A stretch of 64,000 bases of DNA, taken from Anaerolineae bacterium (lineage in GTDB: Bacteria; Chloroflexota; Anaerolineae; Aggregatilineales; J027). This document shows positions 51,203-60,319 of the stretch, one piece after another. The notes beneath the pieces are model-generated. The model saw nothing but the letters and a program-made list of their open reading frames with translations. It did not search any database and was not told the origin of the DNA. The stretch spans positions 1 to 64,000 of the forward strand of contig JAIOHL010000317.1 in the NCBI GenBank assembly GCA_019913005.1, written 5' to 3'. Within the stretch, counting starts at the first letter, position 1. Every line of letters begins with the position of its first letter. Both the position numbers and the translations under genes were made by a program.

Positions 51203-52363
51203 ATGATGAGCAGCATCGTTGTCCGTAAAGTCGAAAACAAATCGGATTACAAAGATTTTTTTGAATTTCCGTGGACAGTGTATAAAGACAATCCCTATTG
51301 GGTGCCGCCGCTGAAGTCGGTGCGGAAACATCTGCTTGACCGCGAACATGATGCGTCGTGGGAATATATGGAGGGTGATTTTTTTGTCGCCTATAAAGAT
51401 GGCATACCCGCCGGGACGATTGCCGCGTTTATCAATCACCGCCATAACGAAACGTGGAAAGAAAAAGTGGGATGGTTTGGGGCGTTTGAGTTTATAGACG
51501 ACCCCGCAGTTTCAAAGGCACTTTTGACAGCGGCAGAGGACTATATCAAAGGTAAAGGCTATGATGCGATTCGTGGCCCGGTCAACTTCAACCTTAATGG
51601 CGAGATTGGCGTGCTGTTGGATTCGTATGACCGGATGCCGATGATTTTGATGCCGTATAACATGGCCTACTATCCGCAGCATTATGAGCAGGCGGGGTAT
51701 GGCAAAGCCAAAGATGTCATCACATGGGCGGGCAACAAGGCCACATTAGGATTGGAAGGCGGCATCATCCCCGAACGCTTGGTGCGGGTAGTAGAAAAGA
51801 ACAACCAGCGGCGTGAAATTAGTGTGCGGGCCGGAAATCGGAAAACGATCAAAGAGGATTTTCAGATTATCTATGAGTTATACAACACAGCATGGAAGGA
51901 TAATTGGGGGTTTGTGCCACTGACCAAACGTGAATTGGATGCGCTGATTCGGGATTTGAAACAGTTCTATGTCCCGGAAATCACATTTTTTGCATTTGTG
52001 AAAGGCAACCCCGCTGGATTTGTCCTAGCTGTGCCAAATATGAACCAACCGATTCACAAAGCCTATCCGCGTCCGGGTGTGCCTGAAATTGTGAGCCTGT
52101 TGAAAATCCTGTGGCATTGGAAAATTCGCCCCGTGATTACCGAGGCCCGTACCCCGTTAATGGGCGTCAAAGAAGAGTATCGCGGAATTGGGGTAGACGG
52201 CGCGATTTTGTTGCACCTCTTTAGCATGGTGCATAAAACCAAATACTCCTTCTATGAGGGCGGGTGGGTCTTGGAAGATAACGAAGATGTCAACATCATG
52301 ACCCGCAATTATCAAGCCTACGTGGATCGCCGCTATCGCATTTACGAGAAAGTCTTGAAATAA
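51203..52363 (+). CDS. GNAT-like acyltransferase domain protein, unknown substrate
   Basis: The 386-residue protein resembles a family annotated as uncharacterised N-acetyltransferase-like proteins. It begins VRKVENKSDYKDFFEFPWTVYKDNPYWVPPL, a hallmark opening of this group. GTIAAFINHRHNE and a VGWFGAFEF strand follow, then IRGPVNFNLNGEIGVL and a second half ending with LMGVKEEYRGIGVDGAILLHL, a GNAT-like acyl-CoA motif. It probably transfers an acyl group. The substrate is not known; some relatives sit near lipid genes. It is 22 bases upstream of uvrC and may be co-transcribed with it. Confidence 0.8.
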   Translation: MMSSIVVRKVENKSDYKDFFEFPWTVYKDNPYWVPPLKSVRKHLLDREHDASWEYMEGDFFVAYKDGIPAGTIAAFINHRHNETWKEKVGWFGAFEFIDDPAVSKALLTAAEDYIKGKGYDAIRGPVNFNLNGEIGVLLDSYDRMPMILMPYNMAYYPQHYEQAGYGKAKDVITWAGNKATLGLEGGIIPERLVRVVEKNNQRREISVRAGNRKTIKEDFQIIYELYNTAWKDNWGFVPLTKRELDALIRDLKQFYVPEITFFAFVKGNPAGFVLAVPNMNQPIHKAYPRPGVPEIVSLLKILWHWKIRPVITEARTPLMGVKEEYRGIGVDGAILLHLFSMVHKTKYSFYEGGWVLEDNEDVNIMTRNYQAYVDRRYRIYEKVLK

Positions 52364-52384
52364 GCATCGTAGAGAACTGAACCT

Positions 52385-54280
52385 ATGAGCAGCTATACCC
52401 CACCTGAAAATATCCAAGAGATTCTGAATAACCTGCCAACCAGCCCCGGCGTTTATCAAATGTTTGACCGCAAGGGCACGATTATTTACATCGGCAAGGC
52501 CAAAAATCTGCGGAATCGAGTACGCTCCTATTTTCAACCCGGCAATGTGCAGACCAAAGTGCAGCGCATTCGTGAACGGGTGGTGGACATCAAAATCATT
52601 GTGTTGGAAGATGAAGTGGCTGCACTGACCGCCGAGGCCCAACTGATTCGCCATCACAAGCCCCGCTATAACGTCATCTGGAAAGATGATAAACGCTATC
52701 CGTATATCATGATTCGCACCCGTGACCCCTTCCCGAAAGTGCTGACAACCCGACAGGTCAATCGAAAAGATGGGAATCGCTATTTTGGGCCATATTCCAG
52801 CAGCTATGCCATTCGCCTGATGTTGGATGCCTTGCGAAAAGCCTTCCCGTATCTGACATGTGACCGTGAAATTACCGGGAATGATGCACGGGCCTGTTTA
52901 TATTACGACATCAAAATGTGCGGTGGGCCATGTATCGGGGCGCAGAACCAAGCTGAATACCGTGAGTCCATTAATGGCCTAATCCGGGTGTTGGAAGGCA
53001 AGGCGCAGGATGTCTTGAAAGAACTGCAAACGCAAATGGAGGGGGCAGCGGAAAATCTGAATTTTGAACGGGCGGCGGTGCTGCGTGACCGGATTCAGGC
53101 GATTGAACGAGTGACGAATTTTCAATATCGTATCGCCGATTATGGGGCCGATCAGGATGTCATTGGCATTGCCCAAGATGACATGGGTGTGGCAATGATG
53201 GCCCTGTTTGCCATTCGCTCCGGCAATATGGTCGGCAGCGAGACTTTCCCGTTGGTGAATATTGAAGATGAAGAAACACCGGAAATTATCGCCAGTTTCC
53301 TGATCCAATATTATGAAGAGGCCTATGAGATTCCGCCGGAGATTTTCTTGCCTGTCGAAGTGCCAGACACCTCGACACTGGAAAAATGGCTCAGTGAAAA
53401 GCGCAACGGGCGGGGGAAGGTTTCATTAAAAGTGCCACAGCGGGGCGAGAAAAAGGCACTGGTTAAACAGGCGTCCGAAACGGCTGCCGAACAACTCAAT
53501 ATATTCCAAATCCGCCAAGCCAAAGATACGGTTAAACAAGAGGCTGGATTGCGTGAATTGCAAGAGGCCCTGAAATTGGAAAATCCGCCGACCCGCATGG
53601 AGTGTTATGACATCAGTACACTGCAAGGCACCAATACCGTAGCGAGCAGGGTCGTATTTTTGCAGGGCACGCCGCAAAAAAGTGAGTATCGCAAATTTAA
53701 TATCCGCACGATTGCCCATGCAGGGTCGGACGATTATCAATCTATGCGGGAGACGCTGACTCGTCGCTTTAAACGTTATATCGAGTCGGTGGAAAATCCG
53801 GAAGCCCTTGCCCCCGGTAAAGTGGACAAAGATGAGACATGGCGCTTGCTGCCCGATTTGCTGATTATTGATGGCGGCAAGGGGCAGTTGGGCGTGGCGG
53901 TGGAGGTACTCAAGGAATTTGAGTTAATAGAGCATATTCCGGTGATTGGGCTTGCCAAGCGGTTTGAGGAAATTTATCTACCCGACCAAGCCGAATCAGT
54001 GATTTTGCCGCGTAACAGCGAAGGGTTGTATTTGTTACAGCGGATTCGGGACGAGGCCCATCGCTTTGCCATTACTGCCCATCGCACACAACGCCAGCGT
54101 AAGGGCGTGATGAGCCGATTGGAAGCCGTGCCGGGGATTGGGCCATCGAAACGCAAGACTCTGCTCAAAGCCTTTAATAACGATATTGAAGCCATTCGCG
54201 GGGCGAGTATCGAAGAACTCATAGCGGTGGCAGGCATTACCGCTAAATTGGCAGAACAAATCAAGGCGACACTGGATTAG
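52385..54280 (+). CDS. uvrC: UvrABC excinuclease subunit C
   Basis: UvrC cuts DNA on both sides of a bulky lesion after UvrA/UvrB find it. The 631-residue protein has the GIY-YIG domain (SPGVYQMFDRKGTIIYIGKA, residues 20-39, with RNRVRSYF), four cysteines in the LTCDREI...ACLYYDIKMCGGPC region (in other UvrC proteins, ligands of an iron-sulfur cluster), the UVR motif near 210-245, the endonuclease-V-like domain with DLLIIDGGKGQLGVA, and two helix-hairpin-helix motifs at the end (VPGIGPSKRKTLL). All expected parts are in order. Confidence 0.96.
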   Translation: MSSYTPPENIQEILNNLPTSPGVYQMFDRKGTIIYIGKAKNLRNRVRSYFQPGNVQTKVQRIRERVVDIKIIVLEDEVAALTAEAQLIRHHKPRYNVIWKDDKRYPYIMIRTRDPFPKVLTTRQVNRKDGNRYFGPYSSSYAIRLMLDALRKAFPYLTCDREITGNDARACLYYDIKMCGGPCIGAQNQAEYRESINGLIRVLEGKAQDVLKELQTQMEGAAENLNFERAAVLRDRIQAIERVTNFQYRIADYGADQDVIGIAQDDMGVAMMALFAIRSGNMVGSETFPLVNIEDEETPEIIASFLIQYYEEAYEIPPEIFLPVEVPDTSTLEKWLSEKRNGRGKVSLKVPQRGEKKALVKQASETAAEQLNIFQIRQAKDTVKQEAGLRELQEALKLENPPTRMECYDISTLQGTNTVASRVVFLQGTPQKSEYRKFNIRTIAHAGSDDYQSMRETLTRRFKRYIESVENPEALAPGKVDKDETWRLLPDLLIIDGGKGQLGVAVEVLKEFELIEHIPVIGLAKRFEEIYLPDQAESVILPRNSEGLYLLQRIRDEAHRFAITAHRTQRQRKGVMSRLEAVPGIGPSKRKTLLKAFNNDIEAIRGASIEELIAVAGITAKLAEQIKATLD

Positions 54281-54284
54281 GACT

Positions 54285-54875
54285 ATGCCCATTACCAATC
54301 GTTTGCTTGAACGGCCTCTCAATCGTATCGCTGCCATTCCCGGATGGGCCACGCTCAATGATTGGTTTGAACTGTTGACGTGTGACCCACGAGCAACCCC
54401 GTTAGTTGACTTTGGACGGGAAGCCCCTTTGATGCGGGTAGGAGTGACGGCGCTAAACTGGTTCTTGATGGATATGCTGGGTCTGCGGGCACAGTGGTAT
54501 GATGGCGGTTGGGAACGCCGCGAAGAAGTGTGGTTGCTAATTAACCCCCTGCGCTATCGGATTCTGGGCCATCAACCGCGCCGACCCTATGCACTGGATG
54601 TACGCGATTATCTACGCAAAATCGCCCCGCATGTATTAAACGAAAGCCTCTCCGAACATGCCTATTTCGCCTGTGCTCCTACGATATTTCGGGATGAGAT
54701 AGATGATGTGCAGGCCGAAATATTGGCGGGCCGTGCCCCTTGGGGTCGAATTGCGGTGTTGGATAAAACGGATACCGTTGTTGGCATGGTATGTGGGATT
54801 GGGCCAACCACGATGTCCCTCCCGCCAATTTTGAAACCAACTTGCTCCTGTGGTGGTGTAACCTATTCAACATGA
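54285..54875 (+). CDS. Unknown protein; C-terminus possibly frameshifted
   Basis: The frame gives 196 residues. Most of it looks like a real protein (NWFLMDMLGLRAQWYDGGWERREEVW, NPLRYRILGHQPRRPY), but no family is recognised. From about residue 168 the frame becomes less protein-like (MVCGIGPTTMSLPPILKP, then SCGGV) and uses fewer G/C-ending codons. The +1 frame from there reads WDWANHDVPPANFETNLLLW and continues open into the next gene. A single-base indel near 54790, real or a sequence error, would explain this. The stop overlaps the next start (ATGA). It starts four bases after uvrC. Confidence 0.6.
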   Translation: MPITNRLLERPLNRIAAIPGWATLNDWFELLTCDPRATPLVDFGREAPLMRVGVTALNWFLMDMLGLRAQWYDGGWERREEVWLLINPLRYRILGHQPRRPYALDVRDYLRKIAPHVLNESLSEHAYFACAPTIFRDEIDDVQAEILAGRAPWGRIAVLDKTDTVVGMVCGIGPTTMSLPPILKPTCSCGGVTYST

Positions 54876-55987
54876 TAACCCCGACATGGATTACTGACCC
54901 GCAGGAGTGGAATACGCGCCTGCAAACGCTACCTAACGCCCACATTTTACAATCATGGGAGTGGGGGGAGTTTAAACATCGCACGACTGGCTGGACACCT
55001 GAACGTATTTTTTATCACAACGAAGCAGGCGAATTGGTAGCAGGGGCGAGTTTGCTCACCCGTCGTATCGGCCCGCTGCAAGTTCTCTATGTTCCCAAAG
55101 GGCCAATCTTCCACGACTTTGAATTGACGACTATCGCACCTGTATTGGAACACTTGCAAGGGTTGACCCGCAAACGTTTGACGGTCTGGCTGAAAATTGA
55201 CCCTGATGTGGTTGCCGCAACAGGTCTCCCCGATAATACCACTCCAGAACATCCCGATGTCCCCAATGTACAGGGGCAAGCGATACAGAGTTATCTCCAA
55301 CAAAAGAAATGGCGTTTTAGCGCCAGCCAAGTGCAGTTTCGCAATACCATGCTGCTTGATTTGACACCTACAGAAGATGAGTTGTTGGCGGGCATGAATC
55401 AATCCACGCGGCGCAAAATTCGTCTTGCCGAAAAAGGCGGGGTGACAGTACGAACCACCAGCGACGAGGCCGATTTACGCACGCTGTATGAACTCTATGC
55501 GGTTACAGGTCAGCGGCAGGGTTTTACCACACGTCCCTATGACTATTATCTTGATTTGTGGAAGACCATGCTGGCTGGTGGTTTTGCACAGGTATTTATG
55601 GCTGAGGCGGAACGAAAAGCACTGGCTGGGGTTATTGTGTTCAGATTTTCACAAACGGCATGGTATTTCTATGGCATGTCGTCCAATGAAAGCCGTGATT
55701 TGCAGCCGACCTATGCCCTACAATGGGCCGCGATCCGCTGGGCCAAAGCTCAGGGCTGCACGGTTTATGATTGGTGGGGAGCACCGCATGAATTTACCGA
55801 AGCCGACCCAATGTGGGGAGTCTATCGGTTTAAAGAGGGGTTCGGGGGAACGATTATGCGGCATATCGGCGCATGGGACAGCATCCCCTATCCCCCGCTG
55901 TATTGGGCTTATGAACAAGCTGTTCCGCGTATGATTGGATTTTTGCGGCGGCGGTCTGCCCCAAATCGCAGTCAACCAATGGAATGA
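54872..55987 (+). CDS. FemX-like peptidoglycan bridge/lipid II aminoacyltransferase
   Basis: The frame is open from 54791, but ATG 54872 is chosen because the family's usual start (ITDPQEWNTRLQTLPNAHILQSWEWGEFK) begins there and ATGA overlaps the prior stop. The 371-residue protein has two GNAT-like halves, typical of FemABX enzymes. The first includes GPLQVLYVPKGPIF, the second VFMAEAERKALAGVIVFRF and AWYFYGMSSNESRDLQPTYALQWAAI. Such enzymes move an amino acid from aminoacyl-tRNA onto lipid II. It may instead belong to a related acyltransferase branch in bacteria without interpeptide bridges. Confidence 0.9.
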   Translation: MITPTWITDPQEWNTRLQTLPNAHILQSWEWGEFKHRTTGWTPERIFYHNEAGELVAGASLLTRRIGPLQVLYVPKGPIFHDFELTTIAPVLEHLQGLTRKRLTVWLKIDPDVVAATGLPDNTTPEHPDVPNVQGQAIQSYLQQKKWRFSASQVQFRNTMLLDLTPTEDELLAGMNQSTRRKIRLAEKGGVTVRTTSDEADLRTLYELYAVTGQRQGFTTRPYDYYLDLWKTMLAGGFAQVFMAEAERKALAGVIVFRFSQTAWYFYGMSSNESRDLQPTYALQWAAIRWAKAQGCTVYDWWGAPHEFTEADPMWGVYRFKEGFGGTIMRHIGAWDSIPYPPLYWAYEQAVPRMIGFLRRRSAPNRSQPME

Positions 55988-55996
55988 GGTGGGTAA

Positions 55997-56473
55997 TTGG
56001 CCGAATCAACACACATGAGACTTGCGTCACAGACACAATGGCCGCTTTGGATTAAGATTTACGCCGTTCTTTTAGGCGGGCCTATGGTGGGCGTTTGTGC
56101 GGGGCTGGCGGTTTGGATTTTTTCCAGCCAATTTGGTGGCCTGCTAGACGATGCCGATCCGACAGCGACCCTCTTATTGATGATTGCCTCGGCGATGTTG
56201 TTGGGTTTGGGGGCCTATCTGTTTTTTAGCGGCGTGTGGAGTGTGGTCAACAATCGGTGCGATGCCGTATTGATGGCAGCCACCGGGCATTTGATTGTGG
56301 CTGGGCCAGCGATTACTTTGCTGTCGGTAGATTTTTTCCGCAATCAGGAACGTTTTGTCAACGATTTAGTCAGCGCAACCGCAAACGGGTTTACTGGGAC
56401 TGAGTTTCGGTTGCTGGCGTGGGTCATTTTTAACATCTATTTGGCGCTCATTTTGTCACTGGCAGATCAGTGA
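55997..56473 (+). CDS. Small four-helix membrane protein, unknown
   Basis: The 158-residue protein may start at TTG 55997 (GAGGTGG six bases upstream) or at ATG 56015. It has four membrane segments (about 20-45, 62-85, 93-115, 132-155). No functional motif is recognised. It lies nine bases after the FemX-like gene and 42 bases before the small partner of the transporter, so it could belong to either unit. Confidence 0.65.
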   Translation: MAESTHMRLASQTQWPLWIKIYAVLLGGPMVGVCAGLAVWIFSSQFGGLLDDADPTATLLLMIASAMLLGLGAYLFFSGVWSVVNNRCDAVLMAATGHLIVAGPAITLLSVDFFRNQERFVNDLVSATANGFTGTEFRLLAWVIFNIYLALILSLADQ

Positions 56474-56515
56474 CCAATGTGATTTTTGTTTTTAGAACCG
56501 AGGGAGGAAAACTCA

Positions 56516-56965
56516 ATGGCAGAACAACAATCGAAGCCATCATCGTTTAAGTTATCTGAAGATTGGTTAGCCACTATTGTTGGGCTAATCATTGTATTGA
56601 TCGTTGGGGTTGGTGTGCTTGGCCCCGGCCCACAAACCGCCAAACTCACCACTGCCGCTGGTGAAAGCACGGGCCTAGAAGTTTTGGCACGGGATGATTG
56701 GAAGGTTACAGCGACGGTTGGGGGGGAGAAATCTAAGATTGCTGCCCCATATACCAACCTTGAGTCGGGCAAGACCTATGCCTATGAATGTCGGGATGGA
56801 CAGATTCTCCCACTGGCCGAGGTGGTAGATACAACCACGCGCGAAGATGCGGATAAAGCCTATATCAGCTTGCTCAACAACTGCGATGCGAAGGTTGTAC
56901 TGACCTATCAAACTGATTTGGCGATTCGCTGGCCCATTTTTGGCTTATTTACGGAATCGAAATAG
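56516..56965 (+). CDS. Small single-pass membrane protein, possible transporter partner
   Basis: ATG 56516 is preferred to ATG 56486 because AGGGAGGAAA stands right before it. The 149-residue protein has a polar lead, one membrane segment near 20-42 (WLATIVGLIIVLIVGVGVL), and an outside domain of about 100 residues. That domain has KTYAYECRDGQILPL and LLNNCDAKVVLTYQT, with two cysteines that could pair. It is 12 bases upstream of the YeiH-type gene and is likely co-translated with it. The domain may act as an extracellular substrate-binding or stabilising partner; this is inference. Confidence 0.7.
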   Translation: MAEQQSKPSSFKLSEDWLATIVGLIIVLIVGVGVLGPGPQTAKLTTAAGESTGLEVLARDDWKVTATVGGEKSKIAAPYTNLESGKTYAYECRDGQILPLAEVVDTTTREDADKAYISLLNNCDAKVVLTYQTDLAIRWPIFGLFTESK

Positions 56966-56977
56966 GGGGAATTTAAA

Positions 56978-58093
56978 ATGGCAGTTAATCAAGCAGCGGT
57001 AAAAAGTAGCCCGGTGCAGAAAGAATCAAATGCAGTTGCCGTCAAATGGGGCGGTTTATTCGCTGGGGCGGTGCTGCTTCTCCTCTTGACCGTGCTGGTG
57101 GCGGAACTCGATGATTGGATTGCATTCACTTTTAAAGAACATGATGTCACGCAAAACCCCCTTGAATATCCCTTGACAGCGGTGGTGATTGGCTTGATTG
57201 CGAATGGCCTACTGCGGGTAACAAATCTCTATCATCATATCAAACCCGCCATCCGCACCGAGTTATTTTTGAAGGTTGGGTTGGTCATTTTGGGGGCACG
57301 TATCAGCCTTGATGACTTGGTAACAACGGGCACAGGCGGGTTGATTCAAGCCCTGATTATGGTCGCCTCGGTGTTCCTGTTTAGCTGGTGGCTCGGCGGC
57401 AAATTAAAGCTGAATCCCACCTTGCGGGCGGTCATGGCTTCGGCGGTCTCCATCTGCGGGGTGTCAGCGGCGATTGCAGCGGCGGGTTCGGTTTTGGCAC
57501 GCAAAGAAGAAGTTACCTATGTCACGGCGTTGGTGATTATCGTCGCTTTGCCGATGATGGTGCTGATGCCACCCATTGCTCATGCGATTGGTCTGCCTGA
57601 TGACGTAGCAGGTGCGTGGTTCGGTGGCAATATTGATACGACTGCCGCTGTGGTGGGGGCAGGGACGATTTTCAGCGATGAGGCTCAGGAAGTTGCTGCA
57701 ATTGTCAAACTCGGTCAAAATGTCATGATTGGGTTTGTGGCGTTTGCGCTGGCATTGTATTTTGCGACGGTGGTGGAAAAGAACAAAGAGGGTGCCCGAA
57801 AACCCAGTGTCAGTATGATCTGGCAGCGCTTCCCCAAATTTGTAATCGGCTTTGTGCTGGTATCTATTTTGGTCTCGGCCAATGCGTTTTCACCAGAGAT
57901 TGTAAAAGAACTTAACAGCGCCAATAAGTGGATATTTGCGCTGGCGTTTGTGGCAATTGGTCTCGATTTCCATGTATCCAGCATCAAAGAGATGGGCTGG
58001 CGTCCGGTGGGTGTGTTTATGGGGGCGACAGTATTTAATACGGCCCTCGCGCTGCTAGTGGCATGGCTCATTTTTGGCGTTTTGGGCTTTTAG
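56978..58093 (+). CDS. YeiH/UPF0324-family putative sulfate exporter-type membrane protein
   Basis: The 371-residue protein has about ten membrane segments with the family hallmarks: NPLEYPLTAVVIGLIANGL, LKVGLVILGARISLDDL, SICGVSAAIAAAGS, WFGGNIDTTAAVVGAGTIFSD and the SAITKVGQN-like VAAIVKLGQNVMIG. UPF0324/YeiH proteins are annotated as putative sulfate exporters. The true substrate is not settled. Gene spacing (12 bases) ties it to the small membrane protein before it. A strong hairpin follows. Confidence 0.88.
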   Translation: MAVNQAAVKSSPVQKESNAVAVKWGGLFAGAVLLLLLTVLVAELDDWIAFTFKEHDVTQNPLEYPLTAVVIGLIANGLLRVTNLYHHIKPAIRTELFLKVGLVILGARISLDDLVTTGTGGLIQALIMVASVFLFSWWLGGKLKLNPTLRAVMASAVSICGVSAAIAAAGSVLARKEEVTYVTALVIIVALPMMVLMPPIAHAIGLPDDVAGAWFGGNIDTTAAVVGAGTIFSDEAQEVAAIVKLGQNVMIGFVAFALALYFATVVEKNKEGARKPSVSMIWQRFPKFVIGFVLVSILVSANAFSPEIVKELNSANKWIFALAFVAIGLDFHVSSIKEMGWRPVGVFMGATVFNTALALLVAWLIFGVLGF

Positions 58094-58104
58094 TCAACAA
58101 AAAC

Positions 58105-58142
58105 AGGCGAGTCAACCACACAGGAGACTCGCCTTTCTTTTT
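58105..58142. terminator. Bidirectional terminator
   Basis: AGGCGAGTC (58105-58113) pairs perfectly with GACTCGCCT (58126-58134) around a 12-base loop. TTCTTTTT follows on the plus strand and GTTTTTG on the minus strand, so it can serve both the YeiH-type gene and the convergent gene at 58141-58455. Confidence 0.9.
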
Positions 58143-58455
58143 AATTAAGCAGTTCACCAAACTCCGCCCGAATGAACGCCTTGACGCCCTCTGTTCCAGT
58201 CAATTGAAGGGAAAGCGTGTCCGAATTCGCGTTGACCTGAATGGCGAAATCGAAGAATGGGCAGCACAGGTGCTCCAATGAGACAAACTGCGCCAGCGGG
58301 ATAAGCAATTCCGCTGAAAATTCAAAACGATAGCCATTGGATATTTCATAGACGGCACGCTTAGACGTAAACAACTGCTCGGCCAATTGCTGATGCGCCG
58401 GACGTTGTTCGGGGCTAATGGCGTTCATGTTGCAGGCGAATACGGTTTCTTGCAT
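58141..58455 (-). CDS. Small soluble protein with Cys-Cys-Pro motif
   Basis: ATG 58455 is chosen over the ATG at 58461 because AAGGAG sits six bases before it. The 104-residue protein has VFACNMNAI near the start, a helical YEISNGYRF..., then LAQFVSLEHLCCPFFDFAIQV and TLSLQLTGTEGVKAFIRAEFG. Proteins with the ACN and ERRCCPF-type motifs form a widespread small family, often beside thiol- or metal-linked genes. The close cysteines suggest redox or metal binding. Function is unknown. It is convergent with the YeiH-type gene. Confidence 0.75.
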   Translation of the reverse strand: MQETVFACNMNAISPEQRPAHQQLAEQLFTSKRAVYEISNGYRFEFSAELLIPLAQFVSLEHLCCPFFDFAIQVNANSDTLSLQLTGTEGVKAFIRAEFGELLN

Positions 58456-58557
58456 GGTCATCTCCTTGATCTGATGTTATAACCGTAGCCTAAGCCTTCA
58501 AGCGCACTTGAAGTCAAGGGTTGAAAAAAATCACTTTTCGGAGAGGAAACTATTTTT

Positions 58558-59979
58558 ATGGCAGGTCGGCTTACCCATATGCGACAGAAAATCACAGGGG
58601 CAATGCTGATGGGTTCGGCGGCAGCAACCTCAACCACATGGCCGATAGCGGCGAAGATTTTCCGTGAAAAACTGGAGATGGATGACAATACATCCTATTG
58701 GGCGGCCCAAACGCCGAATTATGTTGCAGGGGAGCCACTGCGGAAATCCATTACAGCGGATTTGGCAATTATCGGCGGCGGGTTTACGGGGGTTTCGACG
58801 GCCTATCATTTCAACCGACGCTATCCCGAAAAACGGGTGGTTCTGTTAGAAGCCAAGTCGCTGGCAAATGGGGCGAGTGGGCGCAACGGCGGCATGATGC
58901 TGAATTGGATTAATGGCGTGGAGACGGATGACCCTGAAATGCTGCGCCGGGTGTATGAAGCGACCAGCGGCGGGATTGACCTCATTGAAGCAATCATCCA
59001 GCGCCATAACCTACCGGTGGATTATCGGCGGGACGGCACGGTCACAGTGTATACCAGCGCGGAACGGGCCGAGAAAAAACACGCCGAAGTCGAGTGGCTG
59101 AACTCAATCGGCATCCCCGGTGAATTTTATGACCGCCAAACACTCGCCGCCAAACTGAATATGCAAGGGGTCTATGGCGCGTGGTTTGATCCCGGTACAG
59201 GTCAATTGAATGGCGCACAGTTGATTCGCAGCCTGCGTCCGATTTTAGTGGAGCAGGGGGTCGAAATTTATGAACATACGCCAGTGTTGAGAATTTTTGA
59301 GGAGTCGAAAATTACACTGGTCACGCCTGAAGGAGAAGTGCAGGCTGGGGCGATTGTTTTAGCGACGAACGGCTATACGGGCAAATTGGGTTATTTCCGC
59401 GAGGCCATCTTGCCGCTGCATTCGCATGTGTTCGCCACTGAACCCCTCACACCGGAACAGCGCGAGGCGTTGGGATGGCGCGAAATGGCAGGTTATTCGG
59501 ATGACCTTGACCGAATTTCGTATTCCACGATGACCCGCGACGGACATGTGATTTTTGGCGGGGGCAGCAATCAATCCTACAGCTATCTGTTCAAAAATCA
59601 GACGGCCTACCCCAGTACACCCGATTCGGCTTTCGCCAAGATGCAGGAAACGTTACGCGAATACTTCCCCAACAGTGCCAGCCTAAAAATTGCCTATCGC
59701 TGGACGGGCACATTGGCGATTACGTTGAGGCGCAATTGTTCAATGGGGGTGCGCGGGGAACAGCGTAACGTGTTTTATGCGCTAGGCTATTCGGGACATG
59801 GGGTGACATTGGCAAATCTGGCGGGGCAGGTCTTGACCGACATCTATTCCGGGGATGACCAGCGGTGGCGCAACCAGCCCTTTTATCAAGCTAAGTTCTC
59901 ACCGATTCCACCAGAACCATTTCGTTGGATGGGGTATCAGGCATTCACACGATTGACCGGACGTTCGCCGCGTGTGTAG
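58558..59979 (+). CDS. FAD-dependent amine oxidase-like protein (PuuB-like)
   Basis: The start at ATG 58558 gives 473 residues; GGAGAGGAAA lies upstream, though 13 bases away. Residues 1-40 are an extra lead (KITGAMLMGSAAATSTTW), perhaps a membrane anchor, absent from usual family members. The core has FAD-binding GGGFTGVSTAYH (73-84), NGASGRNGGMM, and a late GYSGHGVTLANLAGQVL. This order fits the DAO family, notably gamma-glutamylputrescine oxidase (PuuB) and relatives, which produce aldehyde, ammonia and hydrogen peroxide. The substrate cannot be told by eye; a polyamine-linked amine is plausible given the island at 19-35 kb. Confidence 0.85.
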   Translation: MAGRLTHMRQKITGAMLMGSAAATSTTWPIAAKIFREKLEMDDNTSYWAAQTPNYVAGEPLRKSITADLAIIGGGFTGVSTAYHFNRRYPEKRVVLLEAKSLANGASGRNGGMMLNWINGVETDDPEMLRRVYEATSGGIDLIEAIIQRHNLPVDYRRDGTVTVYTSAERAEKKHAEVEWLNSIGIPGEFYDRQTLAAKLNMQGVYGAWFDPGTGQLNGAQLIRSLRPILVEQGVEIYEHTPVLRIFEESKITLVTPEGEVQAGAIVLATNGYTGKLGYFREAILPLHSHVFATEPLTPEQREALGWREMAGYSDDLDRISYSTMTRDGHVIFGGGSNQSYSYLFKNQTAYPSTPDSAFAKMQETLREYFPNSASLKIAYRWTGTLAITLRRNCSMGVRGEQRNVFYALGYSGHGVTLANLAGQVLTDIYSGDDQRWRNQPFYQAKFSPIPPEPFRWMGYQAFTRLTGRSPRV

Positions 59980-59989
59980 ATTGTGAGGG

Positions 59990-60319
59990 CTAATCCACGA
60001 TAAACAATTTAGCACCAATCTTGGTGGAGGAGCGATGGGGTTCGGCGTGATCGGCGACTTGATAGCTAATACCGGGGACGAGGATAAATAGGCGCCCATC
60101 CGCCAGTTCCGTTTCCAAGCGCCCCTCAAGACACAAGAGAATATGTCCTTTTTCGCACCAGTGGTCAGCCGCATAGCCGGGGGTGTATTCCACCATCCGC
60201 ACACGAATATCCCCAAAATATTGCGTGCGCCATATCGCCTTGCCAGTGACGCCGGGATGTTCGGTGGGTTCGATGTTGTTCCAATCCGTAATGCCAAATG
60301 GAATATCAGTGATTTTCAC
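59990..60319 (-). CDS. DHCW-motif-type cupin
   Basis: The start is at GTG 60319, overlapping the upstream stop (TAGTG). A start at 60370 would overlap the lipoprotein gene by 52 bases and add 17 unlikely residues. The 109-residue single cupin starts VKITDIPFGITDWNNIEP and has YTPGYAADHWCEKGHILLCLEGRLETELADGR (motif 1 region, split: ADHWCEKGHI) and ISYQVADHAEPHRSS (motif 2). This is a known small cupin type with a DHWC/DHCW motif. The His residues should bind a metal. Enzymatic role is unknown. It is co-translated with the lipoprotein gene. Confidence 0.85.
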   Translation of the reverse strand: MKITDIPFGITDWNNIEPTEHPGVTGKAIWRTQYFGDIRVRMVEYTPGYAADHWCEKGHILLCLEGRLETELADGRLFILVPGISYQVADHAEPHRSSTKIGAKLFIVD

